NCBI RefSeq assembly: GCF_002159665.1
Contig: NZ_NFJC01000010.1
Span: 16,839-80,838 of the forward strand
DNA length: 64,000 nucleotides
Reading direction: 5' to 3'
Origin: Desulfovibrio sp. An276
Lineage (GTDB): Bacteria; Desulfobacterota; Desulfovibrionia; Desulfovibrionales; Desulfovibrionaceae
Position numbers and translations under genes: made by a program
Notes under the pieces: generated by a model
The model's database searches: none
Told to the model about the DNA's origin: nothing
What the model saw: the letters and a program-made list of their open reading frames with translations, nothing else
Part shown: positions 54,976 through 63,942 of the stretch, in pieces
Layout of the letters: each line of letters opens with the position of its first letter
How positions within the stretch are numbered: position 1 is the stretch's first letter

Positions 54976-55614
54976 CTACCACGCGGGACGGCCGTCATCG
55001 TCTTCCCAGTAATGGGCTTTCTTTGGATTGTGCCGCTCAGCCTCAAGGCAGGCAAAGGTCTTCCTGCCCCTGAATCTGCCGTTTTGCACCTCGAAGTAGG
55101 CAAGGGGGCTGTTGCATTCAGGGCAGAAGAATTTCTCCTTCGGGATGGGGCGAGTTCTGATTGTGCCATCGAGGTTGAAGAAGATGGCTTCCCCGCTCTT
55201 GTGGTCCGTCTTTTCAAAGCAGGCGCAGTAGGGGCGGCCGTTCTTGCCTATGCCCTTGCGCAGCCCCTGATGGCACTCCGGGCAGATTTCCCGCACAAGC
55301 CCGAGTTTTTTGCCCTCTGCATTGCGCTCGAAAAATCTCCTGCCCCTGCAGCCAGTCTGTGCAAAATTCGTGCAGCCGTAGAAGAGGAATTCGTCGTTGC
55401 GCATCACAACATGCATGGGTGCTCCGCAGCGCGGGCAGACGATGGGATCGCCCGGACGATCGTCCGGGGAGCCTGTATCCCGGGCCGTTGTGGCCGTAGC
55501 GGATAGTGTGGTTGCAGCCGTTGTCGTCCTGGTGTCGGATATGTTTTTTCCGGGATCCGCAGGGAGAGTCTGTGCGGCTGCAGAACGTGCCGCGTTGTCC
55601 ATGACATCTGACAT
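54976..55614 (-). CDS. Topoisomerase-type zinc-ribbon protein
   Basis: 212 residues. After a low-complexity Thr/Ala-rich leader of about 55 residues come three Cys-rich ribbons of the kind found at the C-terminus of bacterial topoisomerase I: CPRCGAPM to GCTNFAQTGC, then CPECHQGLRKGIGKNGRPYCAC, and CPECNSPLAYFEVQNGRFRG to ACLE. No catalytic topoisomerase domain is present. Stand-alone proteins of this type are common on mobile elements and bind single-stranded DNA or help relaxation or primase complexes. The ATG at 55614 has AGAGGA nine bases upstream; the upstream 20 codons of open frame lack a site. Confidence 0.8.
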   Translation of the reverse strand: MSDVMDNAARSAAAQTLPADPGKNISDTRTTTAATTLSATATTARDTGSPDDRPGDPIVCPRCGAPMHVVMRNDEFLFYGCTNFAQTGCRGRRFFERNAEGKKLGLVREICPECHQGLRKGIGKNGRPYCACFEKTDHKSGEAIFFNLDGTIRTRPIPKEKFFCPECNSPLAYFEVQNGRFRGRKTFACLEAERHNPKKAHYWEDDDGRPAW

Positions 55615-55828
55615 GGGAGGTTGTCCTCTTTGCTGTTGCCTGTTTTCGTACGCTCCCGGCAAGAGCCCCACCATACACTATAAGGGGCTGGTCCAAACCG
55701 GGCCTTTATCTGCCATTTGCCCTATGTCTTCCCCGATCCCGAAAGGGGAGTGCCACCGGGCAGGAAGAGAAATAGATCCTTTGGCAGATTCTGTCAACAT
55801 CTTTTGACATGCCGAAAAAATTTTATGC

Positions 55829-55857
55829 TTGACAGTTTTTGAAAAAGTGGCTAGATC
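55829..55857 (+). promoter_or_regulatory. Sigma70-type promoter in the 497-base gap before the rightward gene set
   Basis: TTGACA (55829-55834) and TAGATC (55852-55857) are separated by 17 bases. It would start transcription about 250 bases upstream of the exported-protein gene at 56112. The rest of the gap (55,615-56,111) has short open frames without ribosome sites; I see no gene in it. Confidence 0.6.
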
Positions 55858-56111
55858 CTGTGCCAGGAAAAATTCCGGCATGGCTCACCCTTGCTTCATC
55901 CATACTATATGTTGCCGCGGGCAGGGTGTCCGGAACAAGGGAGCCGGATTTTTCCCCGTGGTCTTCCGGGACACACAGCATGCGCCAGCATGGCCGCAAA
56001 AGCGGCTCTCCTGGCGTCTCACTCGCAGTCTCGTTCATATGCATGTACGCATTTGCCCGGAAGTTCTGGCCCAAAAAACTGCAACAGGCAACGTGAAACA
56101 GAGGAATATTC

Positions 56112-56705
56112 TTGCGTACCTCCACAAATACTCACCCCACAGAAAGGCACTGCTGCGGAAACATTTTCTGCGGCATGCTGATTTTTGTCTTTTTGCTTGT
56201 TCTTTCCCTGGTCGCCGTCCAGGGAAAAGCCAGGGCGGCGAGCTGCGCCGCAACAGGAACAGCCGAGACAAGCCCGGCAGACGTCTACGCCGCGCGCATG
56301 GCTGCCAAGGCTGCGGACGGTGCCTTCGATTTTTCCACCGGCTCCATGGAGGCTGCGAAGGAGTGTGCGGAACTTGTCAACCGCATCTCCTCCATACGTC
56401 TCGACAATGTGGCCGTACCAGGCATGGACGAGGTCCTTGATGCCGTGCGCGACTCTTTAGAGGAGGCAGCGCAGGAGACCATCGAGGAGGCCTGCCGCTA
56501 TGTGGCTGCCAATACCACCAACTGGGCACGCTCGCAGATTGGCCTTGCACGCGCCTCGGCAAATGACACTGCCTCAAGCCTTGCCGGCGCGAGGGTGAAT
56601 GTCGCAAACCCCGATCTTGCGGACGTCATAGCCACTCACAGAACAAGGTTGCGACAGGGACTGCCGACCTACTCGGACCTGCCCTCGCTGCGCGATCTGG
56701 AATAG
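56112..56705 (+). CDS. Exported protein of unknown function
   Basis: 197 residues starting at TTG, with GAGG seven bases upstream. Residues 22-42 (MLIFVFLLVLSLVAVQGKARA) form a signal peptide with an Ala-x-Ala-like cleavage site; an ATG at 56175 would begin exactly there. The mature part is Ala-rich and helical (AARMAAKAADGAFDFSTGSM, AVRDSLEEAAQETIEEACRY) with two Cys residues. I do not recognise the family. It is first in a rightward gene set with the 574-residue protein 31 bases behind, and may be a periplasmic component of the conjugation machinery. Confidence 0.65.
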   Translation: MRTSTNTHPTERHCCGNIFCGMLIFVFLLVLSLVAVQGKARAASCAATGTAETSPADVYAARMAAKAADGAFDFSTGSMEAAKECAELVNRISSIRLDNVAVPGMDEVLDAVRDSLEEAAQETIEEACRYVAANTTNWARSQIGLARASANDTASSLAGARVNVANPDLADVIATHRTRLRQGLPTYSDLPSLRDLE

Positions 56706-56736
56706 ACAACAAACAAATTCATGGAGATACAATACA

Positions 56737-58461
56737 ATGGCCATACGCTACAACTTCGCCGGCCGAAGCCCCGGGCACGCTTCCGCGCGCGAGAAAAGAG
56801 AGGCCTTCGACATTTCCGGCACCCTGTGCGTGCGCGTAGACGACGTTCTGGCAAGCACGGACAGGGACGGAAGGCAGGAGATCACGGGCTTTTGGTGCAC
56901 AAGCATGTGCTCTGGCGAGCCCATCTTCGTGCGCCTCACAAGCGAGGAAGAGGAGCTTGCGGAAAACAACCGCCCGATTCCCGCCTCGCGCAGGAGCGCC
57001 AAAACCCTTGTGGACATGTACCCGGAACTGGCAAACGCTTCGCAGATGCCAGAGGAAAGGCGCCCCGTACTTCGCTGCGACAGGGCTCGCCTTATCACCG
57101 ACCAGGAGGGCAGGCCCACTGCCAGCATACGTTACGCCCAGGGCGAGGACACTGTCCTCTACACCCGCATGCGCACAAGCTGGATGGTCCCCTACGTCTC
57201 CTACGAAACGCGCCTTGGCAACAGGGTCTTTCCCCAGGAGCATATGGAGGCGCAAAGGCTCTCCACTGTAAACCTTGCTCTTTCCAGGGGGCGCACAGGC
57301 ACGGACTACTACCGCATCTTCACCGCAAGCCTTGCAAAGGCTGCCAGGCTTGGCATGGGAAGCTTTGCCAGGGCCGCCTCGGATGCTGCCTGGGAAATCG
57401 TGCAGGCCTGGGCGCAGGAGCGATCCCAGGGCAATCAGGAGGCCAGGGTAGGAGCCCTTTCCTTCACCACCTGGCATCCCGAGGAGAGCTTTCGCCTTGA
57501 CCTTGCGGACACTGGCGGCCAGGGCAGGCAGGCTCTGGCGGACTTTCTCTCGCACCCGGACTTTGCGCCGAGAGTCCTTGCGGGAAGCTTGGGCGCAAGC
57601 GGTGCCCCAAGTCCTGTCTCCCCGGAGTGCGTGCTGCGCTTCATGAACAGGGACAGCGAGGTGTGCGGGGTATACCGCGTCACTGCCTACGAGCTTTCGA
57701 CCCTTCCGGCCCTTGGCAGGCGCAAGGACGGGGGCTATGGGGATACGCCCGAAGGCAGGGCAGACTTTATCCTCGAGGAGATGGTGCGCGGCCTTGACCC
57801 AGGCTTTGTGCGCGCAAACGGCGTCGAGTTCGTGGACATCCTGCCTGGCAGAAACTTTCGCGCAGACTCGCACCTTGTCTGCCCGAAATCGCAGCCTGCG
57901 CGCGGCGTGACCTCGCAGGCTGCACTCTGCCAGCTGAAGAACATGGTCTACCTTGCCCTCATTCACACCTTTAGCCCCCTTCCCGAAAGAAGACAGAACA
58001 TAGGCTGCGCCCAGGCCTTCATGCCCAGGAGCGCAGGCGACTACGCCCTTGGCTGGTACAGTCTGCGCGATGGCGCATCCTACAAAAACGCCTGCCTGCT
58101 TGCACAGGATATGGGAAGCCTCAGGCCCTCTGCACCCTACGCGGACGAGATTGAGCGCGAACAGGAATGCCTTGCAAGCATATCCCTTGTGCCAAATCTG
58201 CGGCCAGGCGCAGGGGAAAGGGAAGCTGCAGGGGAAAGACAGGAGCAATGGCAGTCGGCCCGGCAGTCTGAAAACAGGGCAGCCCGACCCTCGTCAGGGA
58301 CTGCCTGGCCTTCCCAAAACGCCGCAAGGACGGCCGCAATATCGGCCACAAGCCCCAGGGTGGAAGAGGTACGCTTCGATACGCAGGATACGGCTTCCGA
58401 AAGGGGGTATGCTGCGCCCTGCATGGCGGAAAACCAGCCTTCGGTCTTGCCCAGGCCCTAG
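56737..58461 (+). CDS. Unrecognised 574-residue protein
   Basis: I do not recognise this protein. It has no signal peptide or membrane helix. Residues 1-500 appear globular (DISGTLCVRVDDVLASTDRD, RTSWMVPYVSYETRLGNRVF, GYGDTPEGRADFILEEMVRG). The last 90 are disordered and rich in Gln, Ser and Ala. GGAG ten bases before the ATG supports the start. Codon use matches its neighbours. Its place next to the exported protein and within the transfer-like region suggests a conserved accessory gene of the element; the exact role is unknown. Confidence 0.7.
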   Translation: MAIRYNFAGRSPGHASAREKREAFDISGTLCVRVDDVLASTDRDGRQEITGFWCTSMCSGEPIFVRLTSEEEELAENNRPIPASRRSAKTLVDMYPELANASQMPEERRPVLRCDRARLITDQEGRPTASIRYAQGEDTVLYTRMRTSWMVPYVSYETRLGNRVFPQEHMEAQRLSTVNLALSRGRTGTDYYRIFTASLAKAARLGMGSFARAASDAAWEIVQAWAQERSQGNQEARVGALSFTTWHPEESFRLDLADTGGQGRQALADFLSHPDFAPRVLAGSLGASGAPSPVSPECVLRFMNRDSEVCGVYRVTAYELSTLPALGRRKDGGYGDTPEGRADFILEEMVRGLDPGFVRANGVEFVDILPGRNFRADSHLVCPKSQPARGVTSQAALCQLKNMVYLALIHTFSPLPERRQNIGCAQAFMPRSAGDYALGWYSLRDGASYKNACLLAQDMGSLRPSAPYADEIEREQECLASISLVPNLRPGAGEREAAGERQEQWQSARQSENRAARPSSGTAWPSQNAARTAAISATSPRVEEVRFDTQDTASERGYAAPCMAENQPSVLPRP

Positions 58462-58596
58462 GGCGGAAAAGGCTTTTTCGCAAGAACGCGCTTGAAAAAA
58501 GGCCCATCGACATGGTCTTGCAAGGGGGACAAGCTGGGCCTTTGCGAAATATTTTCTGCAATAATATCGTTGTATTGCGTGTTGTTTATAGCGAAA

Positions 58597-58616
58597 GCGC
58601 AAAATTTATTTTGTGC
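58597..58616. promoter_or_regulatory. Inverted repeat, candidate operator of the S24 regulator
   Basis: gcgcaaaa (58597-58604) and ttttgtgc (58609-58616) form an 8-bp inverted repeat with one mismatch around ttta, in an AT-rich stretch 108 bases upstream of the regulator. The 262-base gap here holds no other gene. Confidence 0.4.
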
Positions 58617-58723
58617 AACTCTTGACAGGAGCAACAAATGCTCGTACCAAGGAATTGCGAATTGACTAACTCTATCCCAGGACCGGCTCCCAAGGCTGGC
58701 CCAAGCCCTCCCGGAGGTTTTTC

Positions 58724-59392
58724 ATGCACACCGATGACCTGGCCAACATCAATACCAACCTGGATCGCCTGCGGGACTTTTTGCGCAGTCGTATTGGGCG
58801 CGGGAAGACCTTCAACACTGCCAGGGAAATGGCCGAGACCCTGAATCTCGGACCAACCCGGGCAACCATACTCTACAAGTTTCTGAAGGGCGCCGACCCC
58901 AGGGCAGGCGTTGTTCTCGACTGGCTGGAAAAGCTCGGCATCACAGTCATCTATCCCGAAGGCGAGTGCGATGGCGTGGAATACCTGCCTGTCATGAACT
59001 GCCGCGCAGGTGCTGGCGTGTACCTTCCCTCCTCTCCGGAAGACGGGGAATTCGACAAGGTACGTGCCTTTGACCGCAGCTACTTCAGGCGCATGCATAT
59101 CAATCCCGCAGACTGCTGCTTCCTTGATGTCATGGGGGATTCCATGGAACCCCTGTTCAGCAACGGCAGCACCATCATGGTAGACATGTCCCAGGACGCC
59201 AAGCTCTACCTGGTGGACGGCAAGATCTATGTCGTGCGCTACATGGACGGCATTCTCGTCAAGCGCATTGCACTGACAACCGAATCCATTACCCTGTGTT
59301 CGGAAAATCCCCTGCACGCGCCCATTACCATTGAAGATCCCTCGCAGTTCGAGGTGATAGGCCGCGTTCGCTGGTATTCCGTCAACGCCTAA
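58724..59392 (+). CDS. S24-family (LexA/CI-like) repressor
   Basis: 222 residues. The C-terminal half is an S24 peptidase domain with the catalytic pair Ser140 (VMGDSMEPL) and Lys180 (MDGILVKRI), and an Ala-Gly self-cleavage candidate (CRAGAGVYLP near 93-102). The N-terminus (FNTAREMAETLNLGPTRATIL, YKFLKGADPRAG) looks like a helix-turn-helix but not a standard one. GGAGG six bases before the ATG fixes the start. Proteins of this design keep prophages and conjugative elements silent and are inactivated by RecA-driven cleavage during DNA damage; that role is inferred here. Confidence 0.85.
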   Translation: MHTDDLANINTNLDRLRDFLRSRIGRGKTFNTAREMAETLNLGPTRATILYKFLKGADPRAGVVLDWLEKLGITVIYPEGECDGVEYLPVMNCRAGAGVYLPSSPEDGEFDKVRAFDRSYFRRMHINPADCCFLDVMGDSMEPLFSNGSTIMVDMSQDAKLYLVDGKIYVVRYMDGILVKRIALTTESITLCSENPLHAPITIEDPSQFEVIGRVRWYSVNA

Positions 59393-59866
59393 TTCAACAC
59401 CTAGCCAATACCCCCTTGAGTGCAATCAAAAATACAATTGCACCCAAGACCTGCAACCCCTAACCTCATAAACCCGTAAACCCAACAGATTTTTTCCTTC
59501 TTCGCGAGTACCCGCAAGGCCCCAGGGGCGGATGAGACAAAAGCCCGCCCGGGGCTTGCAGGGAAAGCAGGCACGAACCGGGCGTCGGATCGGCTGATGT
59601 CCTGTCATGTGTCACACCCATGAAGGCAGGCCTCAACTTTGCCAGGGTCTTCTTCTGCACCCTTTTTGGGAGGGCGCGCAACAGGCAACGCAGTTTGTTT
59701 TTCCAAGGCATATGTTCAAGTCCGATTTTGCAGGCAAAATCTTCCCTGCTCGAGCTTTCGAGCCCGAGCAGGGCCTGGTTCTACCCGTCTTGCCCTGCAT
59801 TCAAAATACTGGCAGTTCATTTATTTTAAAACCGTACATCGCTTGCGCACGCAAGAGGAGTTTTCG
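59393..59866. other. 474-base gap with hairpins, no gene
   Basis: An 11-bp stem (59416-59426 with 59437-59447, one wobble pair) lies just after the repressor stop but lacks a T run. A second perfect 9-bp stem (ccctgctcg at 59744-59752 with 59765-59773) lies about 95 bases before the next start codon. I see no supportable gene; the second hairpin could be part of an mRNA leader. Confidence 0.5.
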
Positions 59867-60529
59867 ATGGGAAAGCTCTGGACAGACATCAACATTCTAG
59901 TCAGCCAATCCCGCGGCTTTTGCCCGTTCTTTGCCACAAGCGACCGCTATCCCTGCGGCATCCCGGTAGTAACCAGGATACGTCCGGGCTGTGTGGAAGT
60001 TTTGACCGATTGGGACGGGGAAGGCTTTTGGCAGCCGTATACCTGCGACATCAGGGACGAGGAGGACGGCAGCTGCAGGCTCTACGTTGTCCTGCCAGCC
60101 TCCATCACAAAGTCCGGCCTTCGCTGGGTCTATGGGGACAGTCCCTGCGGTGCCTGCGTGCACAAGCTCGCTGGCCTTGCGGATCTGCTCTTCGACGAGG
60201 ACAACAGCAGGGATCTCTCCGATGAGCTTTTCGAGGAGGCCATTCCCCTCCTCGGGGAACTTTCGTGCCTTCTGCGCTCCCTTGTTCCCGGCTCCGAGGA
60301 CTGCCGCGAGGTGGCAACGCTTGAAGCAAACGTCTCGGACGCCATGATCCGCTCGGCCCTCACCATCAGCAACCACGACGCCGAGCGCGCAGCCAGGGGG
60401 ATCATGGAAAACCTTGAGCGGGACGGCTGGATCTGCGCCTTCGAGCGGCAGGCCCTCGTACGGCGCATTCGAGGGAGTATTGGAGGCCAGTGCCTGCAAA
60501 ACAGGCAGTGCCAGACGCTGTGGCAGTAG
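59867..60529 (+). CDS. Unrecognised 220-residue protein
   Basis: I do not recognise this protein. It is soluble, acidic, and carries five Cys residues, including SPCGACVHKLAGL near 96-108 and PCGIP near 28. The C-terminal third is helical (EANVSDAMIRSALTISNHDA). GAGGAG six bases before the ATG at 59867 is a strong ribosome site, and the longer frame upstream has none. It lies 107 bases before the Gln/Gly-rich protein gene. Confidence 0.65.
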   Translation: MGKLWTDINILVSQSRGFCPFFATSDRYPCGIPVVTRIRPGCVEVLTDWDGEGFWQPYTCDIRDEEDGSCRLYVVLPASITKSGLRWVYGDSPCGACVHKLAGLADLLFDEDNSRDLSDELFEEAIPLLGELSCLLRSLVPGSEDCREVATLEANVSDAMIRSALTISNHDAERAARGIMENLERDGWICAFERQALVRRIRGSIGGQCLQNRQCQTLWQ

Positions 60530-60635
60530 CACAAAAGGGTTCAAGGCCCAATACAAATATCACGAAACATGCATACCCTGGATCCAGTGGCACACGCGTG
60601 CCACTGGGCCCGGAAGAGAGACAAGGGAGAAGACA

Positions 60636-62057
60636 ATGGCATACACAACACGAAACGGACAGCAGGGCCAGGGAACACAAGCAAGGCAGGGAGCCAGGAC
60701 AGGCGCAGACCCCAATGACATCTGGGGCGAGAGAACGCCCTACAGCGATCCCATACTGGTCGTTTCCCGCAAGGTTCCCGACCTGCGCTATCTCGGCCGC
60801 GCCTACAACCGGGACTTTCACCTGGTCTTCGAGCATCTGGCAAGGGCAACCATGAGCGAGAACACCCAGCTCTACCGCAACCTCTGCCTGCGCATCCTGC
60901 CCGGCTGGGAGGTCTGGCGCGAGGGCATGCGCTTTGCCCAGGGGAACTTTCTAAAGGAGACGATGACCCTTGCAGGTGCGCGCTCCTTCCTCTCGGCTCT
61001 TGCAGACTGCCCGCTCACACCCGAGGCCAGGGAAAGAGTCGAAGAGGTCAGCGCTGCCTTTGTGGACAGCACGCCAGAGGGAACGCTCTTCATCATCCCT
61101 GAAGGTTCGCCCTACGATCCGAACGAGCGCCACATTCCTTCGCTGCCCCTGCGGGCCATCTGCCGCGACAGGCTCATGTACCCCCTGCTTGTGCACGACA
61201 CCGAACGCTGGCTCCCGCTTGCCTACCTCTGCCGCTGGTACCGCCTGCCCTATGGAGGAATCCGCCACTTCATGGCCCAGGGTGCATCAAGAAGGTACGA
61301 CACACGCGAATGGATCGTTCCCGGAGTAAACAGGGTGCCGCAGTTCTACGTACCGGAGGAAGCTGCCCCGGACTTTTTGCTTGAGCTTGCAGGCTACTGG
61401 CGCTCCATGAACGCCAGATGCTGGCAGCGCACGGTGTACCTTGGCAACGCCCTTGCCAACGGGGCCCATGTGGGCGGCAGTGCTGCCTGGACCTCTGCCC
61501 CAAATCGCAACCAGGCCCAAAACCAGGGCCAAAAGCAGACAGGCTCTCTTCCCCTGCAACCCGATGGACAGGCCCGCGCAAGGCAGGACGCAGGGTTCGC
61601 GCAGGGCAACGCGGGCTATCGTCAGGCAGGTGTCCAGAACAGGGGACAGTGGCAGGGTGCGCAGAGACCTCAAGGCCAGACCAGAGGGCAGGCCGGAGCA
61701 TACGCTGGAGGGCAGGCAAGTGGACAGTCTGGAAGATACGCAAGGCAGACTGGCGCGTACAACGCGGGGCATGCCGGATACACTGCGCGTGGTCCGCAGG
61801 GAACAGTCCAGCGAGCAACACAGGGACCTGCGCAAAGACCAGCCCAGGATACCTGCAACGAGCCTGACATTTTGCAGAGGCAGCTTGAGAGCCTTGTTGC
61901 CAGCATGAAGTATCTGGAGAAGAGCGTTCAGGAAATCACTGCCCGCTTAAGCCGCATTGAAGGCGAGAAGAAGCCCCTGGCGGTAGAGGCGAGCACAAGG
62001 CCCGGCAGAGTACTGCCTGCCCTTGAGCCCGGCACAACGCCCATCCCGCTCAACTAA
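60636..62057 (+). CDS. Unrecognised 473-residue protein with Gln/Gly-rich linker and coiled coil
   Basis: The first 280 residues are globular (DPILVVSRKVPDLRYLGRAY, LYRNLCLRILPGWEVWREGM, RLMYPLLVHDTERWLPLAYL). A linker of about 130 residues follows, dominated by Gln, Gly, Ala and Arg in short irregular repeats. The last 60 residues form a coiled coil (LQRQLESLVASMKYLEKSVQ). No family is recognised. The layout, a structured head, flexible arm and oligomerising tail, would suit a scaffold or DNA-handling protein. GGGAG six bases before the ATG supports the start. Confidence 0.68.
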   Translation: MAYTTRNGQQGQGTQARQGARTGADPNDIWGERTPYSDPILVVSRKVPDLRYLGRAYNRDFHLVFEHLARATMSENTQLYRNLCLRILPGWEVWREGMRFAQGNFLKETMTLAGARSFLSALADCPLTPEARERVEEVSAAFVDSTPEGTLFIIPEGSPYDPNERHIPSLPLRAICRDRLMYPLLVHDTERWLPLAYLCRWYRLPYGGIRHFMAQGASRRYDTREWIVPGVNRVPQFYVPEEAAPDFLLELAGYWRSMNARCWQRTVYLGNALANGAHVGGSAAWTSAPNRNQAQNQGQKQTGSLPLQPDGQARARQDAGFAQGNAGYRQAGVQNRGQWQGAQRPQGQTRGQAGAYAGGQASGQSGRYARQTGAYNAGHAGYTARGPQGTVQRATQGPAQRPAQDTCNEPDILQRQLESLVASMKYLEKSVQEITARLSRIEGEKKPLAVEASTRPGRVLPALEPGTTPIPLN

Positions 62058-62094
62058 ACCTTCAACCTGGCCTGCCAGAAGGAGGGAAGGTCCA

Positions 62095-62125
62095 GGGGTT
62101 CCCCCATACCTTTTGGGGGAGCCCC
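62095..62125 (+). repeat. Hairpin between the 473-residue gene and the NrdD-tail gene
   Basis: ggggttccccc (62095-62105) pairs with 62115-62125 with one wobble pair around a 9-base loop. No T run follows, so it may attenuate rather than end transcription. Confidence 0.5.
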
Positions 62126-62181
62126 GTTCGAAAACAAGCAACCCAATGACAAGCAACAATGACAAGCTACAGGGACGAGCA

Positions 62182-62349
62182 ATGACTACCAAGGTGATCG
62201 CAAGAGACGGCAAGATTGGCGAGGGCATCAAGTTCGAGCGTATCCGCAGGATTACAGGCTATCTTGTCGGCTCTCTGGACAGGTTCAACAACGCCAAGGC
62301 AGCGGAGGTACGGGAACGCGTCAAGCACGGGGGCACAGGCAAAGCCTGA
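62182..62349 (+). CDS. 55-residue protein resembling the C-terminal tail of anaerobic ribonucleotide reductase (NrdD)
   Basis: The product reads as the end of a class III ribonucleotide reductase: ERIRRITGYLVGSLDRFNNA followed by KAAEVRERVKHG. It lacks the Cys pairs of the zinc site and everything upstream, including the glycyl-radical domain. The start ATG has AGGGA nearby; an upstream ATG at 62146 lacks a site. It could be a stand-alone small protein of the element or the stub of a lost nrdD. The family match is by memory of the tail motif, so it is moderate. Confidence 0.5.
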   Translation: MTTKVIARDGKIGEGIKFERIRRITGYLVGSLDRFNNAKAAEVRERVKHGGTGKA

Positions 62350-62425
62350 CTTGTTCTCCCTCTTTTGGGAAGAGCTCCTGATGAAGAGGGAGCCTCACTT
62401 GCTCCCCGGGTTGCCGCTCAGGACC

Positions 62426-62713
62426 CTATAGCCGGAACACTGTGGTACGAGACCGCGCAGTCAGGTACAAAACCCATTTTTGCCAGCTCTGCCAGCAACG
62501 CTTCGTGTGTGCCTTTGCTCTTGCCAGATCGCAGGGCTCGGGCAAAGGTCTTCCCTCTTTCCCGTAGACATCAACAAGCAGGCGCAAGCAGTCGGTAGCC
62601 ATATCGACTGCTTCTTCGAGACAATCGCCCTGAGAACTGAACTCTGGAAAATCCGGGCTGAACAGGGAAAAGCCCCCGTCGTCCGAGACAAAGGCAATCA
62701 GACAGTGTTTCAT
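62426..62713 (-). CDS. HicB-like antitoxin, apparently without HicA
   Basis: 95 residues. The N-terminal 50 match the HicB fold: MKHCLIAFVSDDGGFSLFSP, then DFPEFSSQGDCLEEAVDMAT. The C-terminal part lacks the usual ribbon-helix-helix or HTH DNA-binding motif. GGAGG stands unusually close (3 bases) to the ATG. No HicA toxin gene is present on either side: 26 bases upstream on the same strand is the decarboxylase, and downstream is the convergent NrdD-tail gene. It may be a solitary antitoxin or a HicB-fold protein with another role. Confidence 0.65.
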   Translation of the reverse strand: MKHCLIAFVSDDGGFSLFSPDFPEFSSQGDCLEEAVDMATDCLRLLVDVYGKEGRPLPEPCDLARAKAHTKRCWQSWQKWVLYLTARSRTTVFRL

Positions 62714-62739
62714 ATACCTCCAAAGGGAACCGAAGCCCC

Positions 62740-63894
62740 TCATTCTTCAGGAAAAAAGACCTCCCTGCAGGGTGTGTGGCTTGCAAATCCGTGGAAACTC
62801 AAGGCGCTTGCGTAGGCGCCGGCCCCAGGAAAGACAAGCAGGTTGCCGATGGCGACATTCTCAAGATACACGTCGCGCGCTGCCACGTCGTTTGCCGTGC
62901 ACAATGTGCCGCAGATGGTGACAGTGCGGCCAGTTGCTGGTTTTCCGAAAACCATGGGCCTGCAGATTCCGGGACCGCTCCACAGGGGCTCCGCTGGTCC
63001 CCGAAAGCCCTCAAGGGGCAGGGAGTCCATGAAGGCCGCAAAACTTGCCCGAAAATAGTGGTTCAGAAGCCCCGGGGCATACACAAAGGTCTTCCCCCTG
63101 GACTCCTTGATGTCCAAGATGGGGGTTACGAAAAAGCCCGCCTCACCCACAAGATAGCGCCCGCTCTCAAGGTAGAGGCGAACATTCCCGGACAGACTGT
63201 TCACGAGTCCGGAAAGGCCAGCGCTCAAATCCGCAAGGTCCAGCTCGCTCTCTTCCTCTCCCTGGGGGATGCCAAGGCCACCGCCAAGGTTCACAAAGGA
63301 AAGCTCTATCCCAGCGTTTTGCAAATAGCGCGCAATCCCTGCCACGCGAGCAAAGGCGGCGGTGAGGGCACGAGCCGAGAGCACCTGGCTGCGCACATGG
63401 GCGTGTATGCCGCACACCTGCGCATGGGTCAGGCTGCGCAAAAAATCGATGTGACAAGCAAGGCTTTCTTCCGGCACCCCAAACTTGTCCGGAGCACCTT
63501 CCAAAACCTCCGGAAAAGGCCCAGGACCAAAGCTTAAACTGGGGCTCACCCTGAGACCAACGCACACCTTTTTTCCAAAGCGCCTGCATAAAGCATCGAG
63601 GCGCTCGAGCTCCCCGTAGGAGTCCGCGACGATGGTGCACACATCAAGTGTGGCAGCAAGGTCTTCCTCGCTCTTGCCTGGCGCAGAGTAGAGAATCTTC
63701 TCTTGTGCCAGTCCCAGCTTGTGGGCAAGCAGGACTTCACCTTGCGAGGCTGCGTCCATGCCAAGACCAAGGCCTGCCAGACGGGTCAGGATGACTGGAT
63801 GGGGATTGCACTTGATCGAATAGAGCAGGGTGATGCCGCCAAGGGCCTTGCGCAGGGCAAGGGCCCGCTCTTCAAGAAAACGAAGATCGTAGAG
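62740..63894 (-). pseudogene. PLP-dependent decarboxylase (LysA/ornithine decarboxylase fold III) cut by an IS element
   Basis: The frame runs from the IS junction at 63894 to the stop at 62740 (384 codons). It opens with LYDLRFLEERALALRKALGG, then LLYSIKCNPHPVIL containing the PLP-binding Lys, GMDAASQGEVLLAHKLG, VNLGGGLGIPQG, LESGRYLVGEAGFF and CGTLCTANDVAARD, the order of the diaminopimelate/carboxynorspermidine/ornithine decarboxylase family. The gene's start is missing because an IS200/IS605 right end abuts it at 63895. An internal ATG at 63759 would give 339 residues but loses the PLP Lys. Members act in lysine or polyamine synthesis and in some siderophore loci; the substrate cannot be decided. 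Confidence 0.78.
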
Positions 63895-63930
63895 TTGACA
63901 TCCTCCCCCGCCTAAAGGCGGAGGATTCCC
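63895..63930 (-). mobile_element. IS200/IS605-family right end (TnpB element)
   Basis: On the minus strand the sequence ends ...cctccgcctttaggcgg... then gaggatgtcaa, the hairpin and tip typical of IS605-family right ends just after tnpB. The stem is ccgcc/ggcgg with flanking cctcc/ggagg and loop taaa. The tip at 63895 abuts the decarboxylase reading frame. In such elements this region also specifies the 3' end of the guide (omega) RNA used by TnpB. Confidence 0.68.
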
Positions 63931-63942
63931 AGCGGAAACAAG

